Translations under genes and position numbers: made by a program
From: Chloroflexota bacterium
GTDB taxonomy: Bacteria > Chloroflexota > Limnocylindria > Limnocylindrales > CSP1-4
Assembly (NCBI GenBank): GCA_013815585.1
Contig: JACDFU010000002.1
Span: 1-35,782 of the forward strand
Length of the DNA stretch: 35,782 nucleotides
Direction of reading: 5' to 3'
Notes under the pieces: generated by a model
Seen by the model: the letters and a program-made list of their open reading frames with translations, nothing else
The model's database searches: none
What the model was told of the DNA's origin: nothing
Shown here: in pieces, positions 22,820 to 31,355 of the stretch
How positions within the stretch are numbered: the stretch's first letter is position 1
Layout: each line of letters begins with the position of its first letter

Positions 22820-24253
22820 CTAGCGGAGGAAGAGCGGCACCGACGGAGCGAGGGCGGCACCCAGGAGGACGACGACGTAGGCGAGCAGCAGCAGGCCCCC
22901 CACGTAGAGGTGAAGCTTGACGTTGACACCCAGGAAGGCCATCAGGCCATACGGCTGGTCGTAGTACTGCTGGAGCCCGCCGTAGACACGACGCACGAGC
23001 GGCAGCGCCACCAGCGCCGCCAGGGCCGGAATCGGCAGGACTCCCGCGATCACCCCGCCCAGCACGATCCCGAACGCGGCCAAAGCGGCGACCAGGTACC
23101 CGTTCACGACCAACTCACGCGGCCAGCGGACCGGCAAGGTGCGCTTCCCGGCGGCCGCGTCGCCGCGACGGTCGGGGACCTCGTTCACGTACAGCACCAG
23201 GGCGATGAGGATCGCGACGGGCAGGGAGGCAATCACTGCCTCGGCCGAGGTTGTGCCCAGCGTCTGCACGACGTACGCGCCGAGCAGCATCATCGGCCCG
23301 AATCCCACTGCCACGGCAATCTCGCCCAGCCCCCGGTAGACGAATTTCAGCGGCGGCGCCGTGTAGCCGAAGCTCACGACCATGCCGACCGCGCCGATCA
23401 CCAGCAGCGGTACCGAGAAGCGCGTGGCCAGTAGGTACAGGCCCACCGCGGCTGCCAGCAGATAGAAGCCCAGGGAGATCCGCTTCATGCCCTGGAGCGA
23501 GACAAGCCCGTACTGGATGACGCGCGAGCCGCCGCTGAACTGGGTCGGGTTGACGTTCGCCTCGTCGGCGCCGCTTTGGGTGTCGAAGACGTCGTTGGCC
23601 ACATTGAGCCCAAGGTGCACGGCCGAGGCACCGATGAGCGTCGCGATCGCGGACGGCAGGTCGAAAAAGCCCTTGCTCGCTGCGATCAGGATGCCGAGCA
23701 GGACCGGCACCAGGGTGGCCGACAGGAACGGCAGCCGCGTCGCCCGGAGGGCCAGCCAGCCGCGAGAGAGGCGCGGCCCCACGGTGCGGCCGGCTCGCTC
23801 GGAGAGTTGCTGGAAGTAGCGGCGCGACTGGCCCACGCCCCGCTCGGAGTACTCGACGAAGTGCATCTCCGCCTCGTCCCAGCCCCAGGCACGCTCGGCG
23901 ACCATGGTCAGCGCCCCCGCGGGCGCCGGGCGCTCGGTGGCGGGGTCAGGCGCCAGCCGGCCCCAGACCGTCACGTGGCGGCGCTCGTCGTAGCCGATGC
24001 CCGGCAGCGGACGGATGTGGCTTCCGGTGAGCGAGATGGCGGCATCGGTCGGCACCGCGAGCCCGGCCGGCGGGAAGAAACCAGCCTTGCCAGCTGCGGG
24101 ATCGATCGCCGCCTCGACCGCAACGCTGACGGGGTAGCCGTCCGCCTCGACCCAGGTGAGGATGTGGAAGGGATACGTGGCGAGCTTGGCCAGCCCCGTT
24201 CGGGTGTCCATCATGGTTGGGGAGTCCGTGGGCGTACGTGCGTCCATGGTCAT
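22820..24253 (-). CDS. Fusion: N-terminal split-barrel-like domain + UbiA/MenA family prenyltransferase
   Basis: C-term: NVANDVFDTQSGADEANVNPTQFSGGSRVIQYG and YVNEVPDRRGDAAAGKRTLPVRW UbiA motifs with many TMs; N-term ~165 aa FHILTWVEADGYPVSVAVEAAID...HVTVWGRLAPD resembles FMN/F420-binding split barrels. Confidence 0.82.
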   Translation of the reverse strand: MTMDARTPTDSPTMMDTRTGLAKLATYPFHILTWVEADGYPVSVAVEAAIDPAAGKAGFFPPAGLAVPTDAAISLTGSHIRPLPGIGYDERRHVTVWGRLAPDPATERPAPAGALTMVAERAWGWDEAEMHFVEYSERGVGQSRRYFQQLSERAGRTVGPRLSRGWLALRATRLPFLSATLVPVLLGILIAASKGFFDLPSAIATLIGASAVHLGLNVANDVFDTQSGADEANVNPTQFSGGSRVIQYGLVSLQGMKRISLGFYLLAAAVGLYLLATRFSVPLLVIGAVGMVVSFGYTAPPLKFVYRGLGEIAVAVGFGPMMLLGAYVVQTLGTTSAEAVIASLPVAILIALVLYVNEVPDRRGDAAAGKRTLPVRWPRELVVNGYLVAALAAFGIVLGGVIAGVLPIPALAALVALPLVRRVYGGLQQYYDQPYGLMAFLGVNVKLHLYVGGLLLLAYVVVLLGAALAPSVPLFLR

Positions 24254-24795
24254 GCCGCCTCGGCCGCGGCAATGACCTGCGGGATCTCGTCGGATCGCCC
24301 GTTGGCCCAGTAGAGCACCCGGCGCGGCACTATCTCGATGAGCGACCGCTCGAAGAAGAGCGGCATGCCCACACGTTGCTTGTAGTAGACCATGATCGCG
24401 GGCTCCTTGGCCCGCCAGATCGGCAGCATCCGCTCCCAGTCGACATGCGGGTCGTCCTCGATCACGCGAGCATCGCCCTGGATCGTGGCCCGGTCGATCC
24501 GGCCGCCCGTGGCCGCAGGGTCGGTGATGGAGATCGAGACGCGCGGGTTGCGCTTCAAGTGCTCGACCTTTCGCGAGAAGAGCACGCTCGAGGTCATGAA
24601 GAGCTTCTCCCCGTCCCAGAGCGGGATCAGGGGATAGGTGATCGGTCGGCCGTCGTCTCGGACGACGGTGAGTTCAGCGACGAGCGCGGCCTGGATGAGT
24701 TCCTGAACCGGCTCCGGTACCCAGCTCACGAGAGCCTCCATCGAGCTTGCGTGCTTCGCTATCGTGCTCACGCTTGGTAGCACGTTTTCAATCAT
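24250..24795 (-). CDS. Pyridoxamine 5'-phosphate oxidase family (FMN/F420 split-barrel) protein; likely true start Met at 24741
   Basis: VPEPVQELIQAALVAELTVVRDDGRPITYPLIPLWDGEKLFMTSSVLFSRKVEHLKRNPRVSISITDP...ATIQGDARVIEDD. Confidence 0.85.
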   Translation of the reverse strand: MIENVLPSVSTIAKHASSMEALVSWVPEPVQELIQAALVAELTVVRDDGRPITYPLIPLWDGEKLFMTSSVLFSRKVEHLKRNPRVSISITDPAATGGRIDRATIQGDARVIEDDPHVDWERMLPIWRAKEPAIMVYYKQRVGMPLFFERSLIEIVPRRVLYWANGRSDEIPQVIAAAEAA

Positions 24796-24859
24796 ACCTT
24801 CGCGCGCCGGGGCCTGCCGGATGAGGGAGAGGTCCGCTTGGGCGGGGCGGGCCGACCCT

Positions 24860-24879
24860 TGATGACAGTAGTGTCATCA
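24860..24879. promoter_or_regulatory. Palindromic site 1: TGATGACA-GTAG-TGTCATCA
   Basis: Perfect 8-bp inverted repeat, 4-nt spacer; intergenic, upstream of ABC operon. Confidence 0.7.
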
Positions 24880-24923
24880 CGAGCGACGGGGAGAAGGCGC
24901 CGGCCTCCCTCGGCAGCCGCACC

Positions 24924-24943
24924 TGATGACATGACTGTCATCA
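24924..24943. promoter_or_regulatory. Palindromic site 2: TGATGACA-TGAC-TGTCATCA
   Basis: Same arms as site 1, different spacer; both followed by CGAGCGACGGGG. Confidence 0.7.
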
Positions 24944-25003
24944 CGAGCGACGGGGCAGCGGCTCGCGAGCGGGTTCGCGAGGCTGCTGCGCTACCATCGG
25001 GCC

Positions 25004-25978
25004 ATGTCCCAGGACCCGGCCCCCTCGCTCATCCATGCCCGCGGATTGACGAAGCGCTTCGGCGATCTTCTGGCCGTCGACGGGGTCGATTTCGACGTGG
25101 CGCCCGGCGAGGCCTTCGGCTTTCTTGGTCCCAACGGCGCCGGCAAGACGTCGACGATGCGGATGATCGCCTGCGTCTCCCCGGCCACCGAGGGAACACT
25201 CCGGGTGTTCGACATGGAACCCGCGGCGCATGGCGCGCAGATCCGGGCCAGGCTGGGGGTGGTGCCCCAGGCAGACACCCTCGACGTACAGCTCTCCGTC
25301 AGGGAGAACCTGCTCATCTACGGGCGCTACTTCGACCTGCCGTATGCGAAGGCGCGCGAGCGCGCGGTGGAGCTGCTGGAATTCGTCCAGCTGGCCGAGC
25401 GTGCTGACGACGAGGTCGAGCCGCTCTCCGGCGGCATGAAGCGGCGCCTGACGATTGCCCGGGCACTGATCAACGAGCCCAGCCTGCTGCTGCTCGACGA
25501 GCCGACCACGGGCCTGGATCCGCAGGCCCGCCACCTGGTATGGGACCGGCTCTATCGCCTCAAGCAGCGTGGTGTGACGCTGGTGCTCACGACTCACTAC
25601 ATGGATGAGGCCGAGCAGCTCTGCGACCGGCTGGTGGTGATGGACAAGGCGAGGATCGTGGCGGAGGGCTCGCCGCGGGAGCTCATCGGTCGATACGCGA
25701 CCAAGGAGGTCCTCGAGCTGCGCTTCCCGACGGACGCCGACGAGTCAGGCGACGGCCACCTCGACGGAAAGCTCGACGGCCAACTCGACGGGAAGCTCGA
25801 TGGCCTCGCGGAGCGGGTCGAGCACTTGCCCGATCGGCTGCTGCTCTATACCGCCGACGGCGACGCCGCGGTGACTGCGATCCATGAACGCGGGCTACGG
25901 CCGGAGAGTGTCCTCGTCCGGCGTAGCACCCTCGAGGACGTCTTCCTCCGGCTCACCGGCCGCACCCTCGTCGACTGA
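25004..25978 (+). CDS. ABC transporter ATP-binding protein (DrrA/NodI type)
   Basis: GFLGPNGAGKTSTMRMI Walker A; LSGGMKRRLTIARALINEPSLLLLDEPTTGLDP signature and Walker B; TTHYMDEAEQLCDRLVVMD. Confidence 0.96.
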   Translation: MSQDPAPSLIHARGLTKRFGDLLAVDGVDFDVAPGEAFGFLGPNGAGKTSTMRMIACVSPATEGTLRVFDMEPAAHGAQIRARLGVVPQADTLDVQLSVRENLLIYGRYFDLPYAKARERAVELLEFVQLAERADDEVEPLSGGMKRRLTIARALINEPSLLLLDEPTTGLDPQARHLVWDRLYRLKQRGVTLVLTTHYMDEAEQLCDRLVVMDKARIVAEGSPRELIGRYATKEVLELRFPTDADESGDGHLDGKLDGQLDGKLDGLAERVEHLPDRLLLYTADGDAAVTAIHERGLRPESVLVRRSTLEDVFLRLTGRTLVD

Positions 25979-26007
25979 CCTCCACCGAAAGCGACGGAGA
26001 CGACACC

Positions 26008-26820
26008 GTGACCGTGGTGGCCGCGCAACCGCGCGAGCACTCGTATCGCCGGGGCGTCCCGGGGCTCCGCGTCCTCGAGCGCAACCTGGCCGTCTACCGG
26101 CGGACCTGGCGCGGCACGCTCTTCATCACGTTCCTCTCACCGATCCTGTACCTGGCCGCGATGGGCCTGGGTCTGGGCGCGTTCGTGGACAGCCAGGGCT
26201 CGCTGCTCGAGGGCGTGCCCTACCTCGCGTTCCTGGCGCCGGGAATGCTCGCGGCGCAGGCGATGAACACCGCGACCTTCGAGTCGACCTACCCGGTCAT
26301 GAGCTCGATCCTCTGGCAGAAGACCTACCTGGGGATGCTGGCCACCCCGATCCGGACGCGCGACATCCTCATCGGCCACCTCCTCTTCGTAGGCCTCCGT
26401 CTCCTCCTGGTCGCGTCGGTCTTCGTTGGCGTGATGGTCGCCTTTGGCGCCGGCCGCTTGCCCCTGATCCTGCTGGGCGTCCCGGCCGCCATGCTCACCG
26501 GCCTGGCCTTCGCAGCGCCGATCACCGCCTTCGCCGCGAGCCAGAAGAACGACAGTGGCTTCGCCGCGCTCTTTCGATTCGTGATCACGCCCCTGTTCCT
26601 CTTCAGTGGCACGTTCTTCCCCATCGACCGGCTGCCTGAATACCTCCAGCCCGTGGCCTGGCTGACGCCGCTCTTCCACGGCGTCGAGCTGGCGCGTGGC
26701 CTTTCTCTCGATCGGCTGGATCCGACGGCCGGCCTTGCCCATGTTGCCGTGCTGCTGGCCTACGCCATCGGCGGTGCCATTGCGGCCGACATTCTCCTGC
26801 GGCGCAGGCTGGCGAGCTGA
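26008..26820 (+). CDS. ABC-2 type transporter permease
   Basis: ~6 TMs; FITFLSPILYLAAMGLGLGAFV; ALFRFVITPLFLFSGTFFPIDRLPEYLQPVAWLTPLFHGVELARGL. Confidence 0.92.
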   Translation: MTVVAAQPREHSYRRGVPGLRVLERNLAVYRRTWRGTLFITFLSPILYLAAMGLGLGAFVDSQGSLLEGVPYLAFLAPGMLAAQAMNTATFESTYPVMSSILWQKTYLGMLATPIRTRDILIGHLLFVGLRLLLVASVFVGVMVAFGAGRLPLILLGVPAAMLTGLAFAAPITAFAASQKNDSGFAALFRFVITPLFLFSGTFFPIDRLPEYLQPVAWLTPLFHGVELARGLSLDRLDPTAGLAHVAVLLAYAIGGAIAADILLRRRLAS

Positions 26821-26822
26821 CC

Positions 26823-27626
26823 ATGCTCGGCACGGGGCGGATCGCACCGGCCATGCCCTTCCCCGGCCGCCGAGGGGGGAGGTTGATCGAGCGCAACCTC
26901 TTCGTCTACCGGCGGATCTGGATCGTGCTCGTCTCGGGCTTCTTCGAGCCCCTGTTCTACCTCCTGGGCGTCGGCTACGGCGTGGGCTCGCTCGTCGGAA
27001 CGGTGGCCGGGCCGGATGGTCGGCCGGTCGAGTACGCGCTCTTCGTGGCGCCCGCGCTGCTGGCCTCGTCCGCGATGAACGGCGCCGTGACCGAGGCGAC
27101 GTTCAACTTCTTCTTCAAGCTCAGGTACGAGAAGGTGTACGACGGCATCCTGAGCACGCCGCTGGGCGTCGCAGACGTCGCCGCCGGCGAAGCGGCATGG
27201 GCGCTGCTGCGCGGTTTCCTGTACAGCATTGGCTTCATCGTGGTCATGTTCGTCCTGGGCCTCGTGGCGTCACCGTGGGCCGTCCTCGCCCTGGGTGGGT
27301 CGGTGCTCATCGGGTTCGCCTTCGGGGCCGTCGCCATGGTTGGCACGACCTTCATGCGCAAGACGACCGATTTCGACTACATCTTCCTGGCGACCCTGCC
27401 GCTGTTCCTGTTCTCTGCGACCTTCTTTCCGCTCACGGCGTATCCGGCCGAGCTCCGCCTGATCGTCCAGCTGACGCCGCTCTACCACGGCGTCGAGCTG
27501 CTGCGCGGGCTGACCCTCGGGGTGGTGGGCCCGCACCTGCTGGTGCACGTGGCCTACCTCTCGGTGATGGGCGTTCTCGGCCTGTTCGTCGTTTCGCGGC
27601 GGCTGGAGAAGCTGCTCCTCAAGTAG
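26823..27626 (+). CDS. ABC-2 type transporter permease
   Basis: LIERNLFVYRRIWIVLVSGFFEPLFYLLGVGYG; LPLFLFSATFFPLTAYPAELRLIVQLTPLYHGVELLRGL. Confidence 0.92.
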   Translation: MLGTGRIAPAMPFPGRRGGRLIERNLFVYRRIWIVLVSGFFEPLFYLLGVGYGVGSLVGTVAGPDGRPVEYALFVAPALLASSAMNGAVTEATFNFFFKLRYEKVYDGILSTPLGVADVAAGEAAWALLRGFLYSIGFIVVMFVLGLVASPWAVLALGGSVLIGFAFGAVAMVGTTFMRKTTDFDYIFLATLPLFLFSATFFPLTAYPAELRLIVQLTPLYHGVELLRGLTLGVVGPHLLVHVAYLSVMGVLGLFVVSRRLEKLLLK

Positions 27627-27667
27627 CGGCGGTCACCGCAACCGATCGGTCGCGCCGGAGCTCGGTC

Positions 27668-28074
27668 CTACTCCGACAAGCCTTCCTTCGGCGATGGACC
27701 GGTGGCGCGCTCCCGGCGCGGATAGATGATGAGCATCCGGCCGATCTCATCGCTGATGTTTTCGACATCGTGGGGCACGCTGGGATCCCAGGCGAGGTAA
27801 TCCCCGGGACCAAGCTCCGTCGTGTGGGCGGGCGCCCTGGGTCATTCGCCATCGACCGCTGAGCACGACGTGATGCTCGTCGCCAGCGTGGGCGTGCACG
27901 CCGGTGCTATGCCCGGGGGGAGCAACCGCCTCGATGATCGAAACGTCTCGCGAGGTCCCGGCGTCGACCTCGGTCACATTTGCCGCACCGACGGAGCTAA
28001 TGCGCGGGCGGTCCGACACACGCACCACGCGGGGCGCTGCGGTGGAGTCGTCGAGCGTGGCGAGCAGCCGTACG
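27668..28074 (-). pseudogene. Frameshifted and 5'-truncated cupin regulator remnant
   Basis: Minus frame A: LATLDDSTAAPRVVRVSDRPRISSVGAANVTEVDAGTSRDVSIIEAVAPPGHSTGVHAHAGDEHHVVLSGRWRMTQGA; minus frame B (from ~27830 down): ELGPGDYLAWDPSVPHDVENISDEIGRMLIIYPRRERATGPSPKEGLSE*. Confidence 0.78.
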
Positions 28075-28529
28075 TGGCGATCAGAAGTTCCGTGGCCATG
28101 GGAGGAATCGGGAACGCCATCGAGCGCTCCTACCCGCAGGTCTGCGGCTGGCTGGAAGCGCGTGGCCTTCCGCCCGCGGGCGCGCCGTTTACCCGCTACA
28201 ACCTCATCGACATGGAGCGGGGGCTGGAGATCGAGGTCGGCGTGCCGGTCGCGTCGGAGATCCCTGGCGACGAGACGGTTGTTGCGGGAATCCTGCCAGC
28301 CGGCCGATATGCCAGCCTCACCCACGTCGGCGATTACGACGGTCTGGTCGATGCGAACCAGGCGCTTCAGCAGTGGGCTGCCGCGCAGGGCTTGCCGTTT
28401 GCGATGTCCGAGACGCAGGCGGGCCACCGGTTTGAGTCCCGTCTCGAAATCTGTCTGAAGGATCCCGATCACGAGCCCGACCCGGCCAAGTGGGAGACCG
28501 AGGTCGCCTACCTCCTCGCCGACGGGTAG
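28041..28529 (+). CDS. GyrI-like small-molecule-binding domain protein (start uncertain, possibly 5'-truncated)
   Basis: VVERGEQPYVAIRSSVAMGGIGNAIERSYPQVCGWLEARGLPPAGAPFTRYNLIDMERGLEIEVGVPVASEIPGDETVVAGILPAGRYASLTHVGDYDGLVDANQAL; the only nearby in-frame canonical starts are GTG 28074 or codons upstream of ~27915. Confidence 0.65.
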   Translation, partial: GGVVERGEQPYVAIRSSVAMGGIGNAIERSYPQVCGWLEARGLPPAGAPFTRYNLIDMERGLEIEVGVPVASEIPGDETVVAGILPAGRYASLTHVGDYDGLVDANQALQQWAAAQGLPFAMSETQAGHRFESRLEICLKDPDHEPDPAKWETEVAYLLADG

Positions 28530-28601
28530 GCCATCCTGCTCTCGAGAACTCGCTGATACCGTGCCGCGACACGCGCAAACGAGTACCGGAGGGACAGCGG
28601 A

Positions 28602-29397
28602 TTGTTGCTGGAGCATAAGAACGCCGTGGTGTACGGAGCCGGCGGGGCGGTCGGTGGCGCCGTCGCCCGAGCCTTCGCACGCGAGGGGGCGAAGGTCTTC
28701 CTGACCGGAAGGAGCAACCCGGGCTCGAGGCCGTGGCCAAGGAGATCGCGGCGGCAGGCGGCCAGTCTGAGGTTGCCCAGGTCGACGCGCTCGATCGCGA
28801 CGCGATCGAGGGGCACGCTGCGACCGTGACCAGCGCGGGCGGCATCGACATCTCGTTCAATGCCATCTGGATCCGAGGCGATCTGCAGGGAACGCCGCTC
28901 CTGGAGATGTCTGTCGACGACTTCGCGACTCCCGTCGACGTTGCGACTAGAACGCACTTCCTGACGGCGACGCCGGCGGCCCGCCACATGGTCGACCGGG
29001 GATCCGGCGTGATCCTGACGCTCTCGACGTCCGCAGCTCGGCTGTCCGGGCGTGACGAGCGGTTCCATACGACGGGAGGCTTCGGCGTCGCGTGTGGCGC
29101 CATCGAGACCTTCACCCGCGTGCTGGCCGGTGAGGTGGGGCCCCGCGGCGTCAGGGTCGTATGCCTCCGATCAGATGCCCTCCCGGAGACCTGGCCCTCT
29201 GCTGGCTCGACGGATGTGGCGAGGCCGTACCTGCCGAGGAGAGACCGCCTGGGAGATTCATGACCGATGGGACTGTCCTCGGCCGACTGCCCAGGCTCGT
29301 CGAGGTCGGCGAGACCGCAGCCTTCCTGGCGTCCGACCGAGCAAGCGCGATCACCCGGACCGTTGTCAATGTCAGCTGCGGTTCTGTCCTCGACTAA
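28602..29397 (+). pseudogene. Short-chain dehydrogenase/reductase with multiple frameshifts
   Basis: Frame 1: MLLEHKNAVVYGAGGAVGGAVARAFAREGAKVFLTGR; frame 2 (from ~28724): LEAVAKEIAAAGGQSEVAQVDALD...GVILTLSTSAARLSGRDERFHTTGGFGVACGAIETFTRVLAGEVGPRGVRVVCLRSDALPETW; frame 3 (29260-29397): MTDGTVLGRLPRLVEVGETAAFLASDRASAITRTVVNVSCGSVLD*. Confidence 0.88.
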
Positions 29398-29454
29398 GGA
29401 GCTGTGGACCTGGTTAGTGGGCGCCGGTCGGCGTTCCGCAACGGCCGCCAGTGC

Positions 29455-29940
29455 CTAATCTGGCGGCGGGCCGAGATGTTCGATGCCGACCTTGGCCGCG
29501 GCTGCGTTGAGTTTCTCGATGTCGGGAGGCGACTGCACCGGAAGCGTGCGCGAGGGCGCCGGCTCGCCCACCTCCTTTACAAATTCGTCGAAGCCCGCGG
29601 GCGCTGTGATCTGGAAAACCTTGAGCGGCCCGTCGGTGCCAACCTTGAAGCCGTGCGCGACTCCCCGCGGGAGCCAGATGAAAGAGCCCGGTTCCGCTTC
29701 CCACTGCTCGTCGCCACAGGTGCCCGTCGCAGACCCTTCCAAGATAAAGAACGCTTCGTCCTCCATGTGGTGGATGTGAGGAGGGGGCGCGAACCCGGGC
29801 GGAAGCGTGAACTCGACGACCGCAAAGGCGGCGTTGCCGGTCTGCGTGCGGCCGGCCTTGATCGTGGCGAGCGCGCCGAGAAACCAGACGGCTTCCCCTT
29901 CGTCGTGCGCGAGCGCGTAGTGGCAAGTTCCGATTGACAT
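29455..29940 (-). CDS. Cupin domain protein
   Basis: MSIGTCHYALAHDEGEAVWFLGALATIKAGRTQTGNAAFAVVEFTLPPGFAPPPHIHHMEDEAFFILEGSATGTCGDEQWEAEPGSFIWLPRGVAHGFKV. Confidence 0.9.
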   Translation of the reverse strand: MSIGTCHYALAHDEGEAVWFLGALATIKAGRTQTGNAAFAVVEFTLPPGFAPPPHIHHMEDEAFFILEGSATGTCGDEQWEAEPGSFIWLPRGVAHGFKVGTDGPLKVFQITAPAGFDEFVKEVGEPAPSRTLPVQSPPDIEKLNAAAAKVGIEHLGPPPD

Positions 29941-29982
29941 CGGCTGCGCTCCTCGGTGCGGTTCTGCCCGACCTGTCGGCAT

Positions 29983-30018
29983 CGGGGGCATCTCAGCAAG
30001 CGTACATCGATGCCCCCG
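29983..30018. repeat. Inverted repeat CGGGGGCAT-N18-ATGCCCCCG upstream of the minus-strand cupin gene
   Basis: 9-bp perfect arms read directly; 43-78 nt upstream of the cupin ATG. Confidence 0.55.
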
Positions 30019-30152
30019 CAACTGCGATCTTCCTCCATCGAGCGTTTCGAGCGGGCGCCCGAGCCGGCACGTGTGGTGGATCGGCGTCGTCCTCGTCGGC
30101 CTGCGCCGCCTGCGTCGTCCCTCGTGGTCGCCGAGCAGCCGCAGGCCGATCC

Positions 30153-30611
30153 TCAGTCGCGAGGCGGATCGAGGGATGTCACCCCTCGCTCGATCCCCAT
30201 TCGGGCCACTGCGGCGGCCCCCGGTCCTCCGTCGGCTAGCATCCGTGCGGCGTCGCGGAAGAACGTCTCCCATCCGCCGGGAAACACGAACACCAGCTGG
30301 CGAGCGTTCGGCGACATCGCCTCGTAGCGGTGCGGAATGTCCCGCGACGCAAAGACGAACGTTCCCTCATCTGCCTCGAACCGCTCCTCGCCGACCGTTA
30401 CCTCCAGGCGTCCTTCGAGCACGTAGAACGCCTCATCCTCGCGCGCGTGCACGTGCAGCCTGGGTCCGGATCCCTGCGGTGTCGTCACCTCGTTCAGCCC
30501 GAACGCACCGCCGGTGACGGCGGCCATCGCCTTCAGCAGGTAGGTCTGGTCGTAGAACTGCACGGACTCGCCTTCGACCCGCCGCAGCCGGAACGGCTTG
30601 AGATCGCTCAT
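30153..30611 (-). CDS. Cupin domain protein
   Basis: TTPQGSGPRLHVHAREDEAFYVLEGRLEVTVGEERFEADEGTFVFASRDIPHRYEAMSPNARQLVFVFPGG. Confidence 0.9.
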   Translation of the reverse strand: MSDLKPFRLRRVEGESVQFYDQTYLLKAMAAVTGGAFGLNEVTTPQGSGPRLHVHAREDEAFYVLEGRLEVTVGEERFEADEGTFVFASRDIPHRYEAMSPNARQLVFVFPGGWETFFRDAARMLADGGPGAAAVARMGIERGVTSLDPPRD

Positions 30612-30825
30612 CGCGCCCTCCTTCCAAGTGCGCCTGCTCGGATTCCCTGCCCCGTTCGAGTGCCGCTACCTCGTCGTGAGACACCGTGCGTCAATGTCGC
30701 CAGACGATCGCCAGCTACATTGGCGAGACGATGCCAGGTCCTGGTCCCACCAACGTCAGGCTGCCTTACCGCATCGACGAGTTGCTATGAGTGGCGCCTG
30801 TGCGTGCCCGAACTATGGTCGCCGG

Positions 30826-31182
30826 TTAGTTGCTCTGTCCGGCCAACTCATCCGTGTCCAGGACCAGTTCGGATGGCGCCTCCGTCGTCGGCGCTGGCAC
30901 GTCGCCGTGGAACTCCCGCGCTCGCTCTTCAAACCAGGTGCTGAACGCGTCGTCGGCGCTCATCATTTGCCCGAACGCTCGTCCCGGATCGTCGCCTTCG
31001 ATCGTTACGATCACGAGGTCGCCCAGCGGCGTCGACTGCAGGAACGTTCGCTCGCGCACGCCGGCACGTCGTCGCGAGTCGACGAACTCCTGGCGACGCG
31101 GGCCGTTCAACTCCTCGACCCACTTGCGCCAATCATCGGTCTTTCCGGGCAGGAGCGGGATTGCGACTGCCATCAACGCCAT
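30826..31182 (-). CDS. DUF6176-like / antibiotic-monooxygenase-like small protein
   Basis: MALMAVAIPLLPGKTDDWRKWVEELNGPRRQEFVDSRRRAGVRERTFLQSTPLGDLVIVTIEGDDPGRAFGQM; SD GGAGG upstream. Confidence 0.65.
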   Translation of the reverse strand: MALMAVAIPLLPGKTDDWRKWVEELNGPRRQEFVDSRRRAGVRERTFLQSTPLGDLVIVTIEGDDPGRAFGQMMSADDAFSTWFEERAREFHGDVPAPTTEAPSELVLDTDELAGQSN

Positions 31183-31355
31183 GGCGACCTCCTCGGGGCA
31201 CGTGCGTGCCCAGCAACGGAGGGTCGGGCTCGCCATTGGCCCTGCGCGACGGTGGGCGACCGGGTGAGGACGTCGCGTCGGTGAGAGCCCGTTGGCTCCC
31301 GTGCCTCCCTCCGAGGCGTGGAGTATGCGCGCCCCGCGCCTGAGTCGGCGTTACC

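Noticed and set aside
30690-30740. TCGCCA...TGGCGA inverted repeat near 30.7 kb
   Set aside because: Short arms with long spacer in GC-rich DNA; expected by chance.
30598-31284. 228-aa plus-strand ORF opposite the DUF6176-like gene
   Set aside because: Composition is artefactual; the minus-strand gene has a good SD and coherent sequence.
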